Assembly (NCBI GenBank): GCA_947479455.1
Contig: CANJZE010000005.1
Location: 1 to 64,000 of the forward strand
From: Bacteroidota bacterium
GTDB taxonomy: Bacteria; Bacteroidota; Bacteroidia; Chitinophagales; LD1
Reading direction: 5' to 3'
DNA: 64,000 bases
The first letter of the stretch is position 1; each line of letters starts with the position of its first letter. The position numbers and the translations under genes were made by a program. Shown here one piece after another: positions 37,666 through 47,560 of this stretch. The notes beneath the pieces were generated by a model. The model worked only from the letters and a program-made list of their open reading frames with translations. It did no database searches and was not told the origin of the DNA.

Positions 37666-38292
37666 ATGATTCAAAAAGAGATTTACATTATCCGTCATGG
37701 ACAAACCGACCATAATGCCAAAGGAATAGTACAAGGCAAGGGAGTTAATTTATCGCTCAACGATAAAGGACGAAACCAGGCACAGGCATTTTTTAATGCT
37801 TATAAGCACGTTTCATTTGAAATAGTTTACACTTCATCATTAATACGTACGCATGAAACTGCCGCCCCGTTTATTGAACAAGGTATAGAACACAAAATTT
37901 TTTCGGAGCTCGATGAAATAAGTTGGGGCGATTTTGAGGGCACCATTGGCACTATGGAAAGCGATGCACAGTTTCAGCAGTTGTTAGCCAAATGGAAAGC
38001 AGGTGATATTCATGCAAAGCCAGCCAACACCGGTGAAAGTCCTTTTGAATTACAAGAACGTCAAAAGCGCTTTGTTGATTATTTACGCAATACACCACAA
38101 TCTAAAATTCTTATCGCTACGCATGGTAGATTTATACGTGCTTTTATGTGTACGCTTACAGGTGCACCACTTAGCGAAATGGATAATTTTCATCACGTTA
38201 ATCTTTGCCTTTACAAAGTAAATTTGAAGGATAACGGCAAATTTGAGATTGAACTCAATTGCGAGCAAAGCCATTTAGAGGGAATACAATAA
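37666..38292 (+). CDS. Histidine phosphatase family protein
   Basis: 208 residues from the ATG at 37666; an ATG 60 bp upstream lies inside the divergent gene. IYIIRHGQTDHN (6-17) holds the phosphohistidine in RHG, SSLIRTHETAAP (about 64-75) holds the second Arg, and ILIATHGRFIRAF (about 146-158) holds the second His. The size fits the phosphoglycerate mutase/CobC-like branch. The substrate could be a sugar phosphate, alpha-ribazole phosphate or other monoester. It is followed by a strong bidirectional terminator. Confidence 0.9.
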   Translation: MIQKEIYIIRHGQTDHNAKGIVQGKGVNLSLNDKGRNQAQAFFNAYKHVSFEIVYTSSLIRTHETAAPFIEQGIEHKIFSELDEISWGDFEGTIGTMESDAQFQQLLAKWKAGDIHAKPANTGESPFELQERQKRFVDYLRNTPQSKILIATHGRFIRAFMCTLTGAPLSEMDNFHHVNLCLYKVNLKDNGKFEIELNCEQSHLEGIQ

Positions 38293-38293
38293 A

Positions 38294-38325
38294 AAAGAGG
38301 CTATCGTTCTTGTGATAGCCTCTTT
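38294..38325. terminator. Bidirectional intrinsic terminator
   Basis: AAAGAGGCTATC at 38294-38305 pairs perfectly with GATAGCCTCTTT at 38314-38325 across an 8-base loop. A-run and T-rich flanks are present on both sides. It lies between the convergent phosphatase and M4 protease genes and can serve both. Confidence 0.85.
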
Positions 38326-38346
38326 CGTTTAAGTTACCATAAAGAT

Positions 38347-41300
38347 TTATTCACCGGTCTTCACAAATCTCTTCACCAATTTAGTTTTGTCGTTCTGTAA
38401 ACTCAGGAAATAAATTCCTGACGAAAACGAAGATAAATCAAAAGTAGTCGATTGGTGCGCAGCCAAAGCAGTAAAACTTTGGGTGCTTATCGTTTCGCCT
38501 AGAACATTTTGAACCGAAAGATTGTATTGTTTCCCAATCACAATATGCATTTGCACATTCAAAAAATCCTTTGCGGGGTTTGGTTGAAGTGATAGTGCTT
38601 CAACTACACGTAAATCAGTAAGGCCGGTTGTATTTATTGTGACAGTTTGTGTAACGGTATCAGAACAGTTTCCATTGCTTTGAACTAATTCAACGGTATA
38701 CGTTCCATCACTTGAATACGTGTGGGTCGGGTTTTGTTGAGTAGATGCATTTCCATCGCCAAATGTCCAGTTGTAAGTAGTGGCAGTAGTAACACTTGGA
38801 GTAAAATCAACTGTTGTATTGTTTACGGTTGAAGTAAATGTTCCGTTGTTAGAAATTACATCTACCACAACAGGCGTGCGTGCTGTAACACACGGAGCCG
38901 GTTGAATGCGCCAGTTGTAGAAAAAATAGAAGCGAGCTAAATCTGGTACGTCATTACTCGTAATGGTAATAGTTCCATCGTTGGAAGTATAAGGATATGT
39001 GGCCCCTGAACTATTACGATACAAATTCTCTGTACCGGTCCATATACCCAAACGCAAACCGTTTTGAGCAGGTAAATTAAAATTGAGTGGCACGGTTTGT
39101 AAACCGTTAGCTAAATTAAGCGTGGTAGTGGCTAACACATTATTACTTGCATCGCGCAGTTCAATCGTTCTATTGCCCGCAGCTCCAGCATCAACATCTA
39201 CGCTTAACAAAACTTGAGGCACCGTGTTATTGAATACTTGGTAATGCGGATAGGTATTGTATCCACCTGCACCAAAATTATGATTGGCGGGTCCTGCATT
39301 TATTTGTGGTGATTGAATCTGAGATTCGGCATAATAAGTGGTATTAGAGTTTAAAACCGGTGTAGTGAAGTTATTCCCGTTTCCAATTGGTGCGCCCCCG
39401 TTTTGCCCGATATACCAATTAATATTTCCCGTAGAGCTTGCATTTAGAGTAGTCGATTGTCCAGCACAAATCGAAACTCCATTAGCAATTGGCGATAGAT
39501 TACTGATAGTAATTACTTGAGACTTTACTACTGTATCAGTTCCACAACCCGGGCTTGAGGCAATTAACGAAACAGTAAAAGTTCCGTACTGATAATAGGT
39601 GTGCGAAGGAGTAGCAGAAAAACTTCCGTTACCATCACCAAAATCCCAATAGTAAGTGGTAGCGTTGGTGCTGGTGTTATTAAAAGAAATAATGGTTGGT
39701 GCGGTACATGAAGTAGTAGTAGCAGGAGCAAAATCGGCATTTACGCTAGCCGAAAAAGCGGCTCCTACGCCCACCGCATACCAAGCGTTTGTGGTAGAAA
39801 TTACTTCCGGTGAACAGGGTCCGTATAAATCTTCTGCGGCAATAATTGAATACGTTCTTGCATCGGCATATTGAGCACTGCTTGTTAAATAATTGGTAAG
39901 GGAACGATAGGCTATTGCCTGCGCTTTCTCTATGGTTATTCCTGTTACGTTATAGGTTTGTCCATTATCGTTTGTTCCACTTTTACCACGTGCCAGTAGA
40001 TAGAACCAAAAATTTTGAACACCGCTATTGGTGTGCACGCCACCGTTATCCTGTGTTCCGGTGTACCAGTTTGTTCCACCGTAAGTATCGGGTTGTTGAT
40101 AAGCATTTGGATTTGCCATAGAACGAAATGCTGGACCATTATTTACTCCTATTCTCCATTCTATACTGGTAGGTGCCGCTTGATAAACGTGTTGACGAAT
40201 GGAAACACCCATGCAATCACTAAACGATTCATTCAAAGCACCACTTTCATCTTGATAATCGAGATTGGCAGTATACTGAGTAAGACCATGCGTTATCTCA
40301 TGACCACCAATATCAAGTGTGGTGTATGGTCTTGTTCCAAAGGTTGAACCTCCATCGCCATAATACATGGACTGTCCATCCCAAAAAGCATTATCAAGAT
40401 TTGAATCATAGTGAACGTAGGCAATCAACTGCACACCATTATCATCTAAACTGTTTCTGCCAAAAAGAACGTTGTAAAAGTCATAAGTTGATTCGCTGGC
40501 AAAATGCCCGTCAGTAGCATATTGATCTTTTGCCGCATTTACGTTGTTCCAGGTGGTAGAAGCGTTGGTAAAATCTGTATTGCCCGGATTAGTAGATGTC
40601 AATGCATTGTAGGTAATTATGCCATTTCCTCTGCCTGCTTCACGAAGCCGATAAGAGCCATTATAGCTATCGGTAGTAATTGTTTTACTGCCGCTGTATT
40701 GTGTAGTAGCTGTAGCAGGAACATCGGCATGTTCAATTCTGTTTTTGGTTAAAAGAATTTTTCCGGTGGTGGCATCTACAAAAACATAATTGCGCGAAAG
40801 CGGTTCAGCAGCATAGATATCGAATTTGTAGGCGAGGTAGAATTTTGTTGCACCCAATTTGTTATTCTCTCCCAAGTAAACCAACGTTGCCTTCGGAAAA
40901 TAAGTAGCCGATGCATTTCCTGTATTTTCTTTCAGCGCATTTTCAACAGCCGTAATTTCCCACTTGTATTTTAATGCATCAATACTTTGCAAGGCAAAAT
41001 TTAGGGCAGAAGATTCATTGACGGAAACCGAAGTAGGACCAGGAATGTTGTTGAGCAACTGACCATTCATACTTTGAATAAGACCCATCTTGGTGTGTAG
41101 AATAAACATCGTGTTTTCTACCGGAACGCCATTTACCGTTTGTTGTAGCCGGTAGTGCACAAATCCGAGTTTATCTTTTTCGGTAGAAAGAAGTTTAAAC
41201 CCGTTTCCTGAGGGAAGTTGATAGTGTTTCGAAATCCACTCATGAAAATTTCCGTAAGCAAGAAAAGCTCCTTCCTTAAAACGTACGTAATCGGGAATGG

Positions 41301-41442
41301 TTGAAAATTTGCCTGGAATAACAACTTCGCTGTTGGGAACCAAACGCGAGGCAGCCTCTCCGGTTATCATAGAGCCAAGCGAAAACAAATTGCAACTAAC
41401 GAAAGCAAGCAAAAAGAACAGAACGGAACAACGCTTTTTCAT
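38347..41442 (-). CDS. Secreted M4 (thermolysin-like) metalloprotease with PKD and T9SS domains
   Basis: 1031 residues. A signal peptide is followed by an FTP/PepSY-type propeptide (about 50-230). The M4 catalytic domain has GGHEITHGLTQYTANL at about 376-391 (HEITH zinc site), the third ligand in ESGALNESFSD at about 398, and the catalytic His region NGGVHTNSGVQNFWFY at about 464. Two PKD domains (YYWDFGDGNGSFSATPSHTY at about 613, YNWTFGDGNASTQQNPTHTY at about 894) flank an Ig-like and a beta domain. The end (LSLQPNPAKDFLNVQM to KRFVKTGE) is a type A sorting domain. It would be exported by T9SS and matured by loss of the propeptide. Confidence 0.95.
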   Translation of the reverse strand: MKKRCSVLFFLLAFVSCNLFSLGSMITGEAASRLVPNSEVVIPGKFSTIPDYVRFKEGAFLAYGNFHEWISKHYQLPSGNGFKLLSTEKDKLGFVHYRLQQTVNGVPVENTMFILHTKMGLIQSMNGQLLNNIPGPTSVSVNESSALNFALQSIDALKYKWEITAVENALKENTGNASATYFPKATLVYLGENNKLGATKFYLAYKFDIYAAEPLSRNYVFVDATTGKILLTKNRIEHADVPATATTQYSGSKTITTDSYNGSYRLREAGRGNGIITYNALTSTNPGNTDFTNASTTWNNVNAAKDQYATDGHFASESTYDFYNVLFGRNSLDDNGVQLIAYVHYDSNLDNAFWDGQSMYYGDGGSTFGTRPYTTLDIGGHEITHGLTQYTANLDYQDESGALNESFSDCMGVSIRQHVYQAAPTSIEWRIGVNNGPAFRSMANPNAYQQPDTYGGTNWYTGTQDNGGVHTNSGVQNFWFYLLARGKSGTNDNGQTYNVTGITIEKAQAIAYRSLTNYLTSSAQYADARTYSIIAAEDLYGPCSPEVISTTNAWYAVGVGAAFSASVNADFAPATTTSCTAPTIISFNNTSTNATTYYWDFGDGNGSFSATPSHTYYQYGTFTVSLIASSPGCGTDTVVKSQVITISNLSPIANGVSICAGQSTTLNASSTGNINWYIGQNGGAPIGNGNNFTTPVLNSNTTYYAESQIQSPQINAGPANHNFGAGGYNTYPHYQVFNNTVPQVLLSVDVDAGAAGNRTIELRDASNNVLATTTLNLANGLQTVPLNFNLPAQNGLRLGIWTGTENLYRNSSGATYPYTSNDGTITITSNDVPDLARFYFFYNWRIQPAPCVTARTPVVVDVISNNGTFTSTVNNTTVDFTPSVTTATTYNWTFGDGNASTQQNPTHTYSSDGTYTVELVQSNGNCSDTVTQTVTINTTGLTDLRVVEALSLQPNPAKDFLNVQMHIVIGKQYNLSVQNVLGETISTQSFTALAAHQSTTFDLSSFSSGIYFLSLQNDKTKLVKRFVKTGE

Positions 41443-41639
41443 ACGATAAATTTAGTGTGAGTGTGAATATAAATTATTCGCCTGCTTGGCAATAATTACA
41501 ATGCACGAAAAACGCAGAAAAAGCTAGATGCAGCTAACCCAATTATTGTTTTCAAATAAGACGGAGAAAACAGGGGTTTTTTACGGTTCCTGTAAGAATT
41601 TATATCAAAACTTTTTGCTCGGGGCAATCAACGCTTCGT

Positions 41640-43196
41640 TTACTTCTTACTTAACTTTATTACAGGAATAAGCATTTCCTCAAGTGATATACCACCGTGC
41701 TGAAAACTATTTTTGTAGAAATTTACAAAGTGGTTATAGTTGTTGGGATACACAAGATACTTATCCTCCTTGGCAAAAATATAAGTGGAACTCAAACGCG
41801 ATTTAGGCAATCCGATTTCCTCAGGAACTTTTGCTGCAAACACATCCTTGTCATCGTAGTTTAAATTTTTTCCTGTTTTGTAACGAATGTTAGTGGTAGT
41901 TTCTCTATCACCAATGCATCGTGAAGGATCTTGAACCCGTACGGTACCGTGGTCTGTAGTGAGTAAAATGTTTACGTCCTTTTCGCTTAATTTTTTTAGT
42001 GCATTTAGTAGTGGTGAGTGTTCGAACCAAGAAACGGCCACGGAGCGATATGCTGCCTCATCACTGGCGAGTTCTTTTAGTACCTCCATTTCGGTACGTG
42101 CGTGTGAAAGCATATCCACAAAATTGTAAACAATAACCGTTAGCTTGTTTCCGAGGTAATTCGTGATATTATTTTCAAGCAATTCACCATCGCGGTGATT
42201 GGTAATTTTTACATACTTGTGCTTGATTGGTTCGTGTAAAGTGCGTTTCAAAAAATCTTCAAGAAATTCCGATTCATGTAAATTCTTTCCGCCTTCATCG
42301 TCATCACTTACCCATTTATCCTCAAAACGTTTTTGAATTTCCAAGGGCATCATTCCGGCAAACATGGCGTTTCGCGCATATTGTGTGGCTGTAGGAAGTA
42401 TGGCGCAGAAAATATCTTCATCATCTACTTTAAAATTTTCCATTACCAAAGGTTGAATGGCTTTCCACTGGTCGTAACGCAGGTTGTCAATCAAAATCAT
42501 AAACGTTGGCTTGTCGTCACGAAGCATGGGTAACAATTTTTGTTTTAGAACATTGTGACTCATCACCGGTGTATCTAGCCCCGGTTCTGAATTTACCCAG
42601 CGTTTATAATTCTTAATCACAAATTTGTTGAACTCTCGATTAGCTTCTTCTTTTTGAGCGTTGTAAACTTCTACCATGCTACTGTCGCTCTTGTTCAATT
42701 CAATTTCCCAATACACCAGTTTCTTATAAAGTTCAACCCACTGTTTGTAGTCGAGGTTGTCCTGCATGGTCATAAACAGTTTCTGAAATTCCTGCTGATA
42801 ATCGGATGTAGTTTTTTCGCTCACGAGCCGTTCATTGTCAATTATTTTTTTGAGTGTGGAAAGTATTTGCTGCGGTTTTACCGGTTTAATCAGGTAGTCG
42901 GCAATTTGCGAACCTATGGCATCTTCCATTAAGTTCTCTTCTTCATTTTTAGTAATCATTACGCAAGGCAAGTGCTGATTTATTTCTTTGATACGCTGCA
43001 ATGTTTCTAATCCGGTAAGCCCAGGCATGCTTTCATCCAAAAACACTACGTCAATTCCTTTTTTAGCGACTCGGTCAATAGCATCGGTACCGTTGGTAAC
43101 AGGAATAACTTTGTAGCCTTTGTTTTCTAAAAACAGAATGCTTGGTTTCAACAAATCAATTTCATCATCGGCCCACAGAATGGTAATTGGGTTCAT
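41640..43196 (-). CDS. porX: PorX, T9SS response regulator with PglZ domain
   Basis: 518 residues. Residues 1-120 form a receiver domain: acidic pair at 10-12, phospho-acceptor D54 in VVFLDESMPG, T82 in MITKN and K104 in YLIKPVKP. The rest is an alkaline-phosphatase-superfamily PglZ domain: FMILIDNLRYDQW (about 230) with the first metal ligands, LLTTDHGTVRVQD (about 417), and a C-terminal HGGISLEEMLIPVI. PorX regulates T9SS gene expression with the kinase PorY and the sigma factor SigP in Porphyromonas, and the PglZ domain cleaves oligonucleotides in studied homologues. PorY is not in the window, but five T9SS cargo genes are. Confidence 0.95.
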   Translation of the reverse strand: MNPITILWADDEIDLLKPSILFLENKGYKVIPVTNGTDAIDRVAKKGIDVVFLDESMPGLTGLETLQRIKEINQHLPCVMITKNEEENLMEDAIGSQIADYLIKPVKPQQILSTLKKIIDNERLVSEKTTSDYQQEFQKLFMTMQDNLDYKQWVELYKKLVYWEIELNKSDSSMVEVYNAQKEEANREFNKFVIKNYKRWVNSEPGLDTPVMSHNVLKQKLLPMLRDDKPTFMILIDNLRYDQWKAIQPLVMENFKVDDEDIFCAILPTATQYARNAMFAGMMPLEIQKRFEDKWVSDDDEGGKNLHESEFLEDFLKRTLHEPIKHKYVKITNHRDGELLENNITNYLGNKLTVIVYNFVDMLSHARTEMEVLKELASDEAAYRSVAVSWFEHSPLLNALKKLSEKDVNILLTTDHGTVRVQDPSRCIGDRETTTNIRYKTGKNLNYDDKDVFAAKVPEEIGLPKSRLSSTYIFAKEDKYLVYPNNYNHFVNFYKNSFQHGGISLEEMLIPVIKLSKK

Positions 43197-43400
43197 AGCA
43201 GTATTTTTAAATTTTTATTGAACGAAAATTTTACAGAGATATAAAGCGGCAAGCAGTTTTTTATTGTGTGTATCGCTTGTTAAGAAGATGTAATAATAAG
43301 CAACAAGAAATTATAAAAGGAAAATTAGTAGGCTTAACCCTTGCATAAACTACTCGAGGTATGAAACAAAAAGCTAGCCGAGGTGGTTGAAGAATTGTTT

Positions 43401-44447
43401 TTACTCTCCTAAGAACTTCTTCAACACAAAATAAAGTGCGGCCCCCATGGTAGCAGAAACAGGAATAGTAAGCACCCATGCCCAAATAATATTGAAGGTA
43501 ACTCCCCAACGCACAGCCGAAATACGTTTAGTTAAACCAACGCCCATGATAGAGCCGGTGATTGTGTGTGTGGTGGAAACCGGAATACCTAATCTTTCGG
43601 TAGCGAATAAAGTAATTGCGCCAGCTGTTTCTGCAGCTACACCTTCAAAAGAAGTGAGTTTGGTAATTTTACTACCCATGGTTTTTACAATGCGCCAGCC
43701 GCCCATTAACGTACCCAAACCTATTGCACTGTAACATGCCAGCACTATCCAATGCGGAATGTCTTTGATTTTCCCGTCAACTTCAATCACGTGCATCCAA
43801 GCTGGAATATGATTAGGATCCATTCCTGATTTAGAAACATATACCATCATAGTAGCCGATATAATTCCCATTACTTTTTGAGCATCGTTTCCCCCGTGTC
43901 CTATGCTGAACATGGCACTACTCACTAATTGTAATTTCTTAAACCATCCATCCATTTTAAACGGATTCGATTTTCGGCATGCCCAAAGCAGCAGAATTGA
44001 AATCAAATAGGAAAGTATTAATCCAATAAGCGGTGCTAAAACAATAAACGAAAGTGTCTTTGTGACCTTATCCAGGTTCACCACTCCAAAACCGGCATGT
44101 GCTACTGCAGCCCCTGCAAAACCTCCCATGAGGGTATGTGACGAACTGGAAGGAATACCGGCATACCAGGTAATCAAATTCCAAATAATAGCTGCTATTA
44201 AACCTGCAAGTATTACGGTAAGCGTTATAGATTCGGGTTTTACAGTTTTAGCTACGGTATCGGCCACTTTAAAATCTGAAATCCAATAGGCTACTACATT
44301 GAAAAATGCCGCCCAAATAACCGCCTGAAAAGGAGTAAGCACTCGTGTAGATACAATAGTAGCTATGGAATTTGCCGAATCGTGAAATCCGTTAATAAAA
44401 TCAAAGACTAGCGCTGCGATAATAATGACAACTAAAAGCTCGAACAT
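43401..44447 (-). CDS. Inorganic phosphate transporter, PiT family
   Basis: 348 residues with about ten membrane segments. Both halves carry the PiT signature: FDFINGFHDSANSIATIVSTR at the N-terminus (core GFHDSANS at about 20-27) and SIGHGGNDAQKVMGII at about 176-191. GIPVSTTHTITGSIMGVG (about 290-307) is also conserved. It imports phosphate, often as a metal-phosphate complex, with protons or sodium. The DUF47 gene lies directly upstream on the same strand with a 66-bp spacer holding a heptamer array; the pairing is standard for low-affinity phosphate uptake. Confidence 0.95.
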   Translation of the reverse strand: MFELLVVIIIAALVFDFINGFHDSANSIATIVSTRVLTPFQAVIWAAFFNVVAYWISDFKVADTVAKTVKPESITLTVILAGLIAAIIWNLITWYAGIPSSSSHTLMGGFAGAAVAHAGFGVVNLDKVTKTLSFIVLAPLIGLILSYLISILLLWACRKSNPFKMDGWFKKLQLVSSAMFSIGHGGNDAQKVMGIISATMMVYVSKSGMDPNHIPAWMHVIEVDGKIKDIPHWIVLACYSAIGLGTLMGGWRIVKTMGSKITKLTSFEGVAAETAGAITLFATERLGIPVSTTHTITGSIMGVGLTKRISAVRWGVTFNIIWAWVLTIPVSATMGAALYFVLKKFLGE

Positions 44448-44460
44448 GAATTTGGATTTA

Positions 44461-44510
44461 AGATTGAAGATTGAAGATTGTATTCAATCCCAATTTTCAT
44501 TTTTCAATTT
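44461..44510. repeat. Mirrored heptamer arrays between DUF47 and pit
   Basis: AGATTGA, AGATTGA, AGATTGT (44461-44481) is followed by TTCAATC, CCAATTT, TCATTTT, TCAATTT (44483-44510). The right half resembles the reverse complement of the left, so the spacer can fold back. It fills almost all of the gap between the DUF47 stop and the pit ATG. Confidence 0.75.
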
Positions 44511-44513
44511 TAA

Positions 44514-45158
44514 TTAAGAGTTCTTCACTATAATGGTTTCTATCACATTGGCCACATCTTCGCATTTGTCAGTAGCGGTTTCCATGTTCGAAAGAATTTC
44601 TTTCAGCTTAATAATTTTGATAGCGTCTTTTTCGTTGTCAAACAAATCGGCTATAGCAGTATCAAAAACATCATCGGCATGGTTCTCTAAACTATTAATG
44701 CGCACAATGGCTTCGCGCACTCGTACAATATTGCTCATGTCTTTCATGTTCGAAACCGCTACATGAATTTCCTTTGCTGAATGCTCTATAATCTCTGCCA
44801 GTTTTTTCATGGCAGGGGTTGGTTCTCCCACTTTATAGGTTTCAAAACGTTTTGCTGAACCGTGTATATAATCAACAATATCATCGAGCGATGAAGCCAG
44901 ATAGGAAATATCTTCTCGGTCAAACGGTGTAATAAAGTTGGTACTTAGTTCTGTAAAAATTTGATGTGTAAGGTCATCACCAACGTGTTCCAAGTCAGCA
45001 ATTTTTTTCTGAAACTCCTGCTGCTTATCTAAAGGAGCGTTCATCATTTCGCTGAACACTTTCGAAATTTCAACCAGATTGTTGGATGCCTCTGAAAACA
45101 GTTTAAAGAAATTTTTGTCTTTAGGAACAAGAAAAGAGAAGATTTTGCCAATTGCCAT
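44514..45158 (-). CDS. DUF47/PhoU-like Pit accessory protein
   Basis: 214 residues, all helical, of the DUF47 (PhoU-related) family. Conserved parts are the N-terminal FFKLFSEASNNLVEI (about 17-31), IADLEHVGDDLTHQIFTEL (about 49-67), FITPFDREDISYLASSLDD (about 73-91) and the C-terminal NMETATDKCEDVANVIETI (about 191-209). These proteins are cytoplasmic partners that regulate the adjacent PiT carrier. It precedes pit on the same strand and is probably co-transcribed. Confidence 0.93.
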   Translation of the reverse strand: MAIGKIFSFLVPKDKNFFKLFSEASNNLVEISKVFSEMMNAPLDKQQEFQKKIADLEHVGDDLTHQIFTELSTNFITPFDREDISYLASSLDDIVDYIHGSAKRFETYKVGEPTPAMKKLAEIIEHSAKEIHVAVSNMKDMSNIVRVREAIVRINSLENHADDVFDTAIADLFDNEKDAIKIIKLKEILSNMETATDKCEDVANVIETIIVKNS

Positions 45159-45236
45159 AGTAATATGTATTTTTTAAGATGAAGCGAATGTATAATCGCA
45201 ATATTAAGCCAATGTTAAGTTTGATAAAGTTGGAAA

Positions 45237-47465
45237 CTAATTCCCTGTAGCCTTTTCAGCTACCGCTTTGTTGTTCTTCAACAGTTCATTAGCAGGTGCA
45301 AGTTTCAAACCTTTGTTACAGGCATCAATTGCTTTGTCGTATTGGTTCAGTTGGTTATAAGCCGAGCAGATGTTGTTCCAAGCTAAAAAACTGTTTGGGT
45401 CATATTTTAAAATCATTTTTGAAGCGGCAATACATTTTTCAAATTCGCCATGCACATAATAGTTGTAGCTGATATTGATGTAATAGCTGGCATCGACAGT
45501 GAAGGATTGTTTGGCTTTGAGCGTTTCGGCAAAATTATTTTTGAGCAAGGTAAAATTAGGGTCAGTCTTTAACCCTTTGGTGGCGTACGCAATGGCTTCG
45601 TCAAACATTTTGAGTTCATTGAGTGAGGCAACAATATTATTGACCACCAATAAATTTTTAGGAGCTAAGACGTTGGCCTTTTTGAATTCCAAAATAGCGG
45701 CATTGTAATTTTTTTGACCGTAGTAACTCATCCCTGCATTGAACGCTTGATTAAAAGGGTCGACCTTATTGTTTTGTGTAATGGCAGCAGAATTGTTTTC
45801 AGCGGTATTCTGTCTTAAACGCAGGTTCTTGACCACCGCACAAACTGGCGCGCTGTCTACCCTGACTTCATACACGGTGCCTTTAGGTGGCCAGTGGTAA
45901 ACAATATCCGGAGCAAACTTACCACTCGAAGGCAACTCAATAAAGTAATCCCAATCGGCCGAGTTTTCTTCGGCAAGTACATGCTTAAACCGTTTACTGC
46001 TATCGGCAAAATAACTGAGCTTCGATTGCTCACCATACCACATGCGCACGCGCCCTTTGTTTTCTTCGGTGAAAGAGGAATCGTTTTTTTCTATCCAATT
46101 AAATGCAGAACGAATAGAGTATCCCCAGTAATCCATTTCGTAATTTTTGAAAGCGGCTTTAGTGCCGCCTATTAGCGGATTGAAATACAAACCCTGCAAC
46201 GGATGATTGTTTATGGTGAATAAAACCGGTTCTGAAAGAATAATTACAAAAGCCGCCACTACAGAAAACTTCAGATAAACATCCTTGACTGCTTTAAAAA
46301 TTTCTGCCCATGCCAAAGCGGAAAGAACAATCATCGAAGGAATTACAAACGTGATATGCCTTGCGCTGTTGTAAATACTAGAATGATTAAGAATGATGGA
46401 AAGAAGCGGAAACGCTACAGAGAACAACAACAAACCATAAGCAGTTATCTGCCAGTTTTGTTTTCGAATAAACTTCGGAAGAAGAATTAGGAAAAGCACA
46501 AAGCCCGAAATGACAGTTACCGGAGTAGTGATGTAAATCCATTTAGGTACAAAATACCAAGGCAAATTTTTGTTGGTAATCCATTTGCCTTCAAAAAGTT
46601 CACTGATAATAAATGTGTCGAAGTTTTTGAAAACCGAAAGCGATCGAAGTGGGTTGAGCAATGGATTTTGCATAGCCCATGGCCAAAACAAAGATGTGCC
46701 CAAATAACCGGCAATAGAAATGAGAAAAACAACTGCTAAAGGTTTAATGAAACTCTTCGGCTCTGCTTCACCATAAAAAAACTGAAGCGTAAAATAAAAA
46801 ACAACGAAAGCCAGAAAATAAAAAATGAGAATCACCGCTCCAGAGCGCACTGAAATAGCAAATGCAAAACTAAGGGCGAGCAATACTGCGCGCACAATTC
46901 GAATGCGCGGTAGTTCTTTAATAAACGAAATCATTTGCAAAAGACTGAAAGCAAAAAATGTGGCGAGTGGAATGTCCTTCGGGTTGTTTAAAGAATAACC
47001 AAACAGGCGCGGAGTGAATGTGGCAATAACAAGCGTGAGCAGTGATATGCTCCAGCTTTCGGAAATGCGCTGGGCAATGAGCGCGGTAAAAATAAAAAGC
47101 AGCGCACCGAAGAAAGCTGACAGCGCATGCTTGGTTTCGAAGGCATCGTAGTTTTTACAGATGGTTTGATGAAGAACTTCCGCCAAAAAATCGAAGAAGC
47201 CGCCATAAATGTTTATTGCAGTTTTGCTTGCAGTTCCTTCTGTAAAATATTTCCATTGACCTTTTTCATCAAACGGAGATTCGATTACTGTTTTGTCGCC
47301 TTTGGTATAGTAGTCGTAAAGTTTTTTGCCGTGCTCGCGATGCTGTGGCTCATCTTCGGTTATGCCTGCGTCTTTACTTAGATAAGGCAAGGTGAACGAA
47401 ATAACAAAAGCAGAAACGATGAAAAGAAGTTTGGCAGGATTGCTGAAATCGAAATTCAATTTCAT
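45237..47465 (-). CDS. GT39/PMT-like glycosyltransferase with TPR tail
   Basis: 742 residues. About ten membrane segments lie between residues 10 and 415. Between the first and second is GITEDEPQHREHGKKLYDYY (about 34-53), whose acidic pair matches the catalytic DE of GT-C enzymes of the PMT/ArnT class. FTPRLFGYSLNNPKDIPLA at about 156 is another GT39-like loop. A soluble beta-rich part follows (about 430-560), then TPR repeats (NAGMSYYGQKNYNAAILEFK, about 577-596) to the end. The likely donor is a polyprenyl-phosphate sugar and the acceptor a protein or glycan outside the membrane. The domain order matches that of the gene at 12815, though the GT-C parts are from different subfamilies. Confidence 0.82.
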   Translation of the reverse strand: MKLNFDFSNPAKLLFIVSAFVISFTLPYLSKDAGITEDEPQHREHGKKLYDYYTKGDKTVIESPFDEKGQWKYFTEGTASKTAINIYGGFFDFLAEVLHQTICKNYDAFETKHALSAFFGALLFIFTALIAQRISESWSISLLTLVIATFTPRLFGYSLNNPKDIPLATFFAFSLLQMISFIKELPRIRIVRAVLLALSFAFAISVRSGAVILIFYFLAFVVFYFTLQFFYGEAEPKSFIKPLAVVFLISIAGYLGTSLFWPWAMQNPLLNPLRSLSVFKNFDTFIISELFEGKWITNKNLPWYFVPKWIYITTPVTVISGFVLFLILLPKFIRKQNWQITAYGLLLFSVAFPLLSIILNHSSIYNSARHITFVIPSMIVLSALAWAEIFKAVKDVYLKFSVVAAFVIILSEPVLFTINNHPLQGLYFNPLIGGTKAAFKNYEMDYWGYSIRSAFNWIEKNDSSFTEENKGRVRMWYGEQSKLSYFADSSKRFKHVLAEENSADWDYFIELPSSGKFAPDIVYHWPPKGTVYEVRVDSAPVCAVVKNLRLRQNTAENNSAAITQNNKVDPFNQAFNAGMSYYGQKNYNAAILEFKKANVLAPKNLLVVNNIVASLNELKMFDEAIAYATKGLKTDPNFTLLKNNFAETLKAKQSFTVDASYYINISYNYYVHGEFEKCIAASKMILKYDPNSFLAWNNICSAYNQLNQYDKAIDACNKGLKLAPANELLKNNKAVAEKATGN

Positions 47466-47560
47466 AGACGATAAATGTTTTGGCTAAAATATGTTTTTGT
47501 GGCGCATGCAAACAAGCATGAACCCACAAACGTTTTTAATTTTGTTCAAACAAAAAACTC

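Noticed and set aside
43197-43400. Possible small gene between pit and porX
   Set aside because: No frame has a credible start, composition or motif in this 204-bp spacer.
45237-45770. TPR part of the GT39-like protein as a separate gene
   Set aside because: The frame is continuous with the membrane part and has no internal start or spacer.
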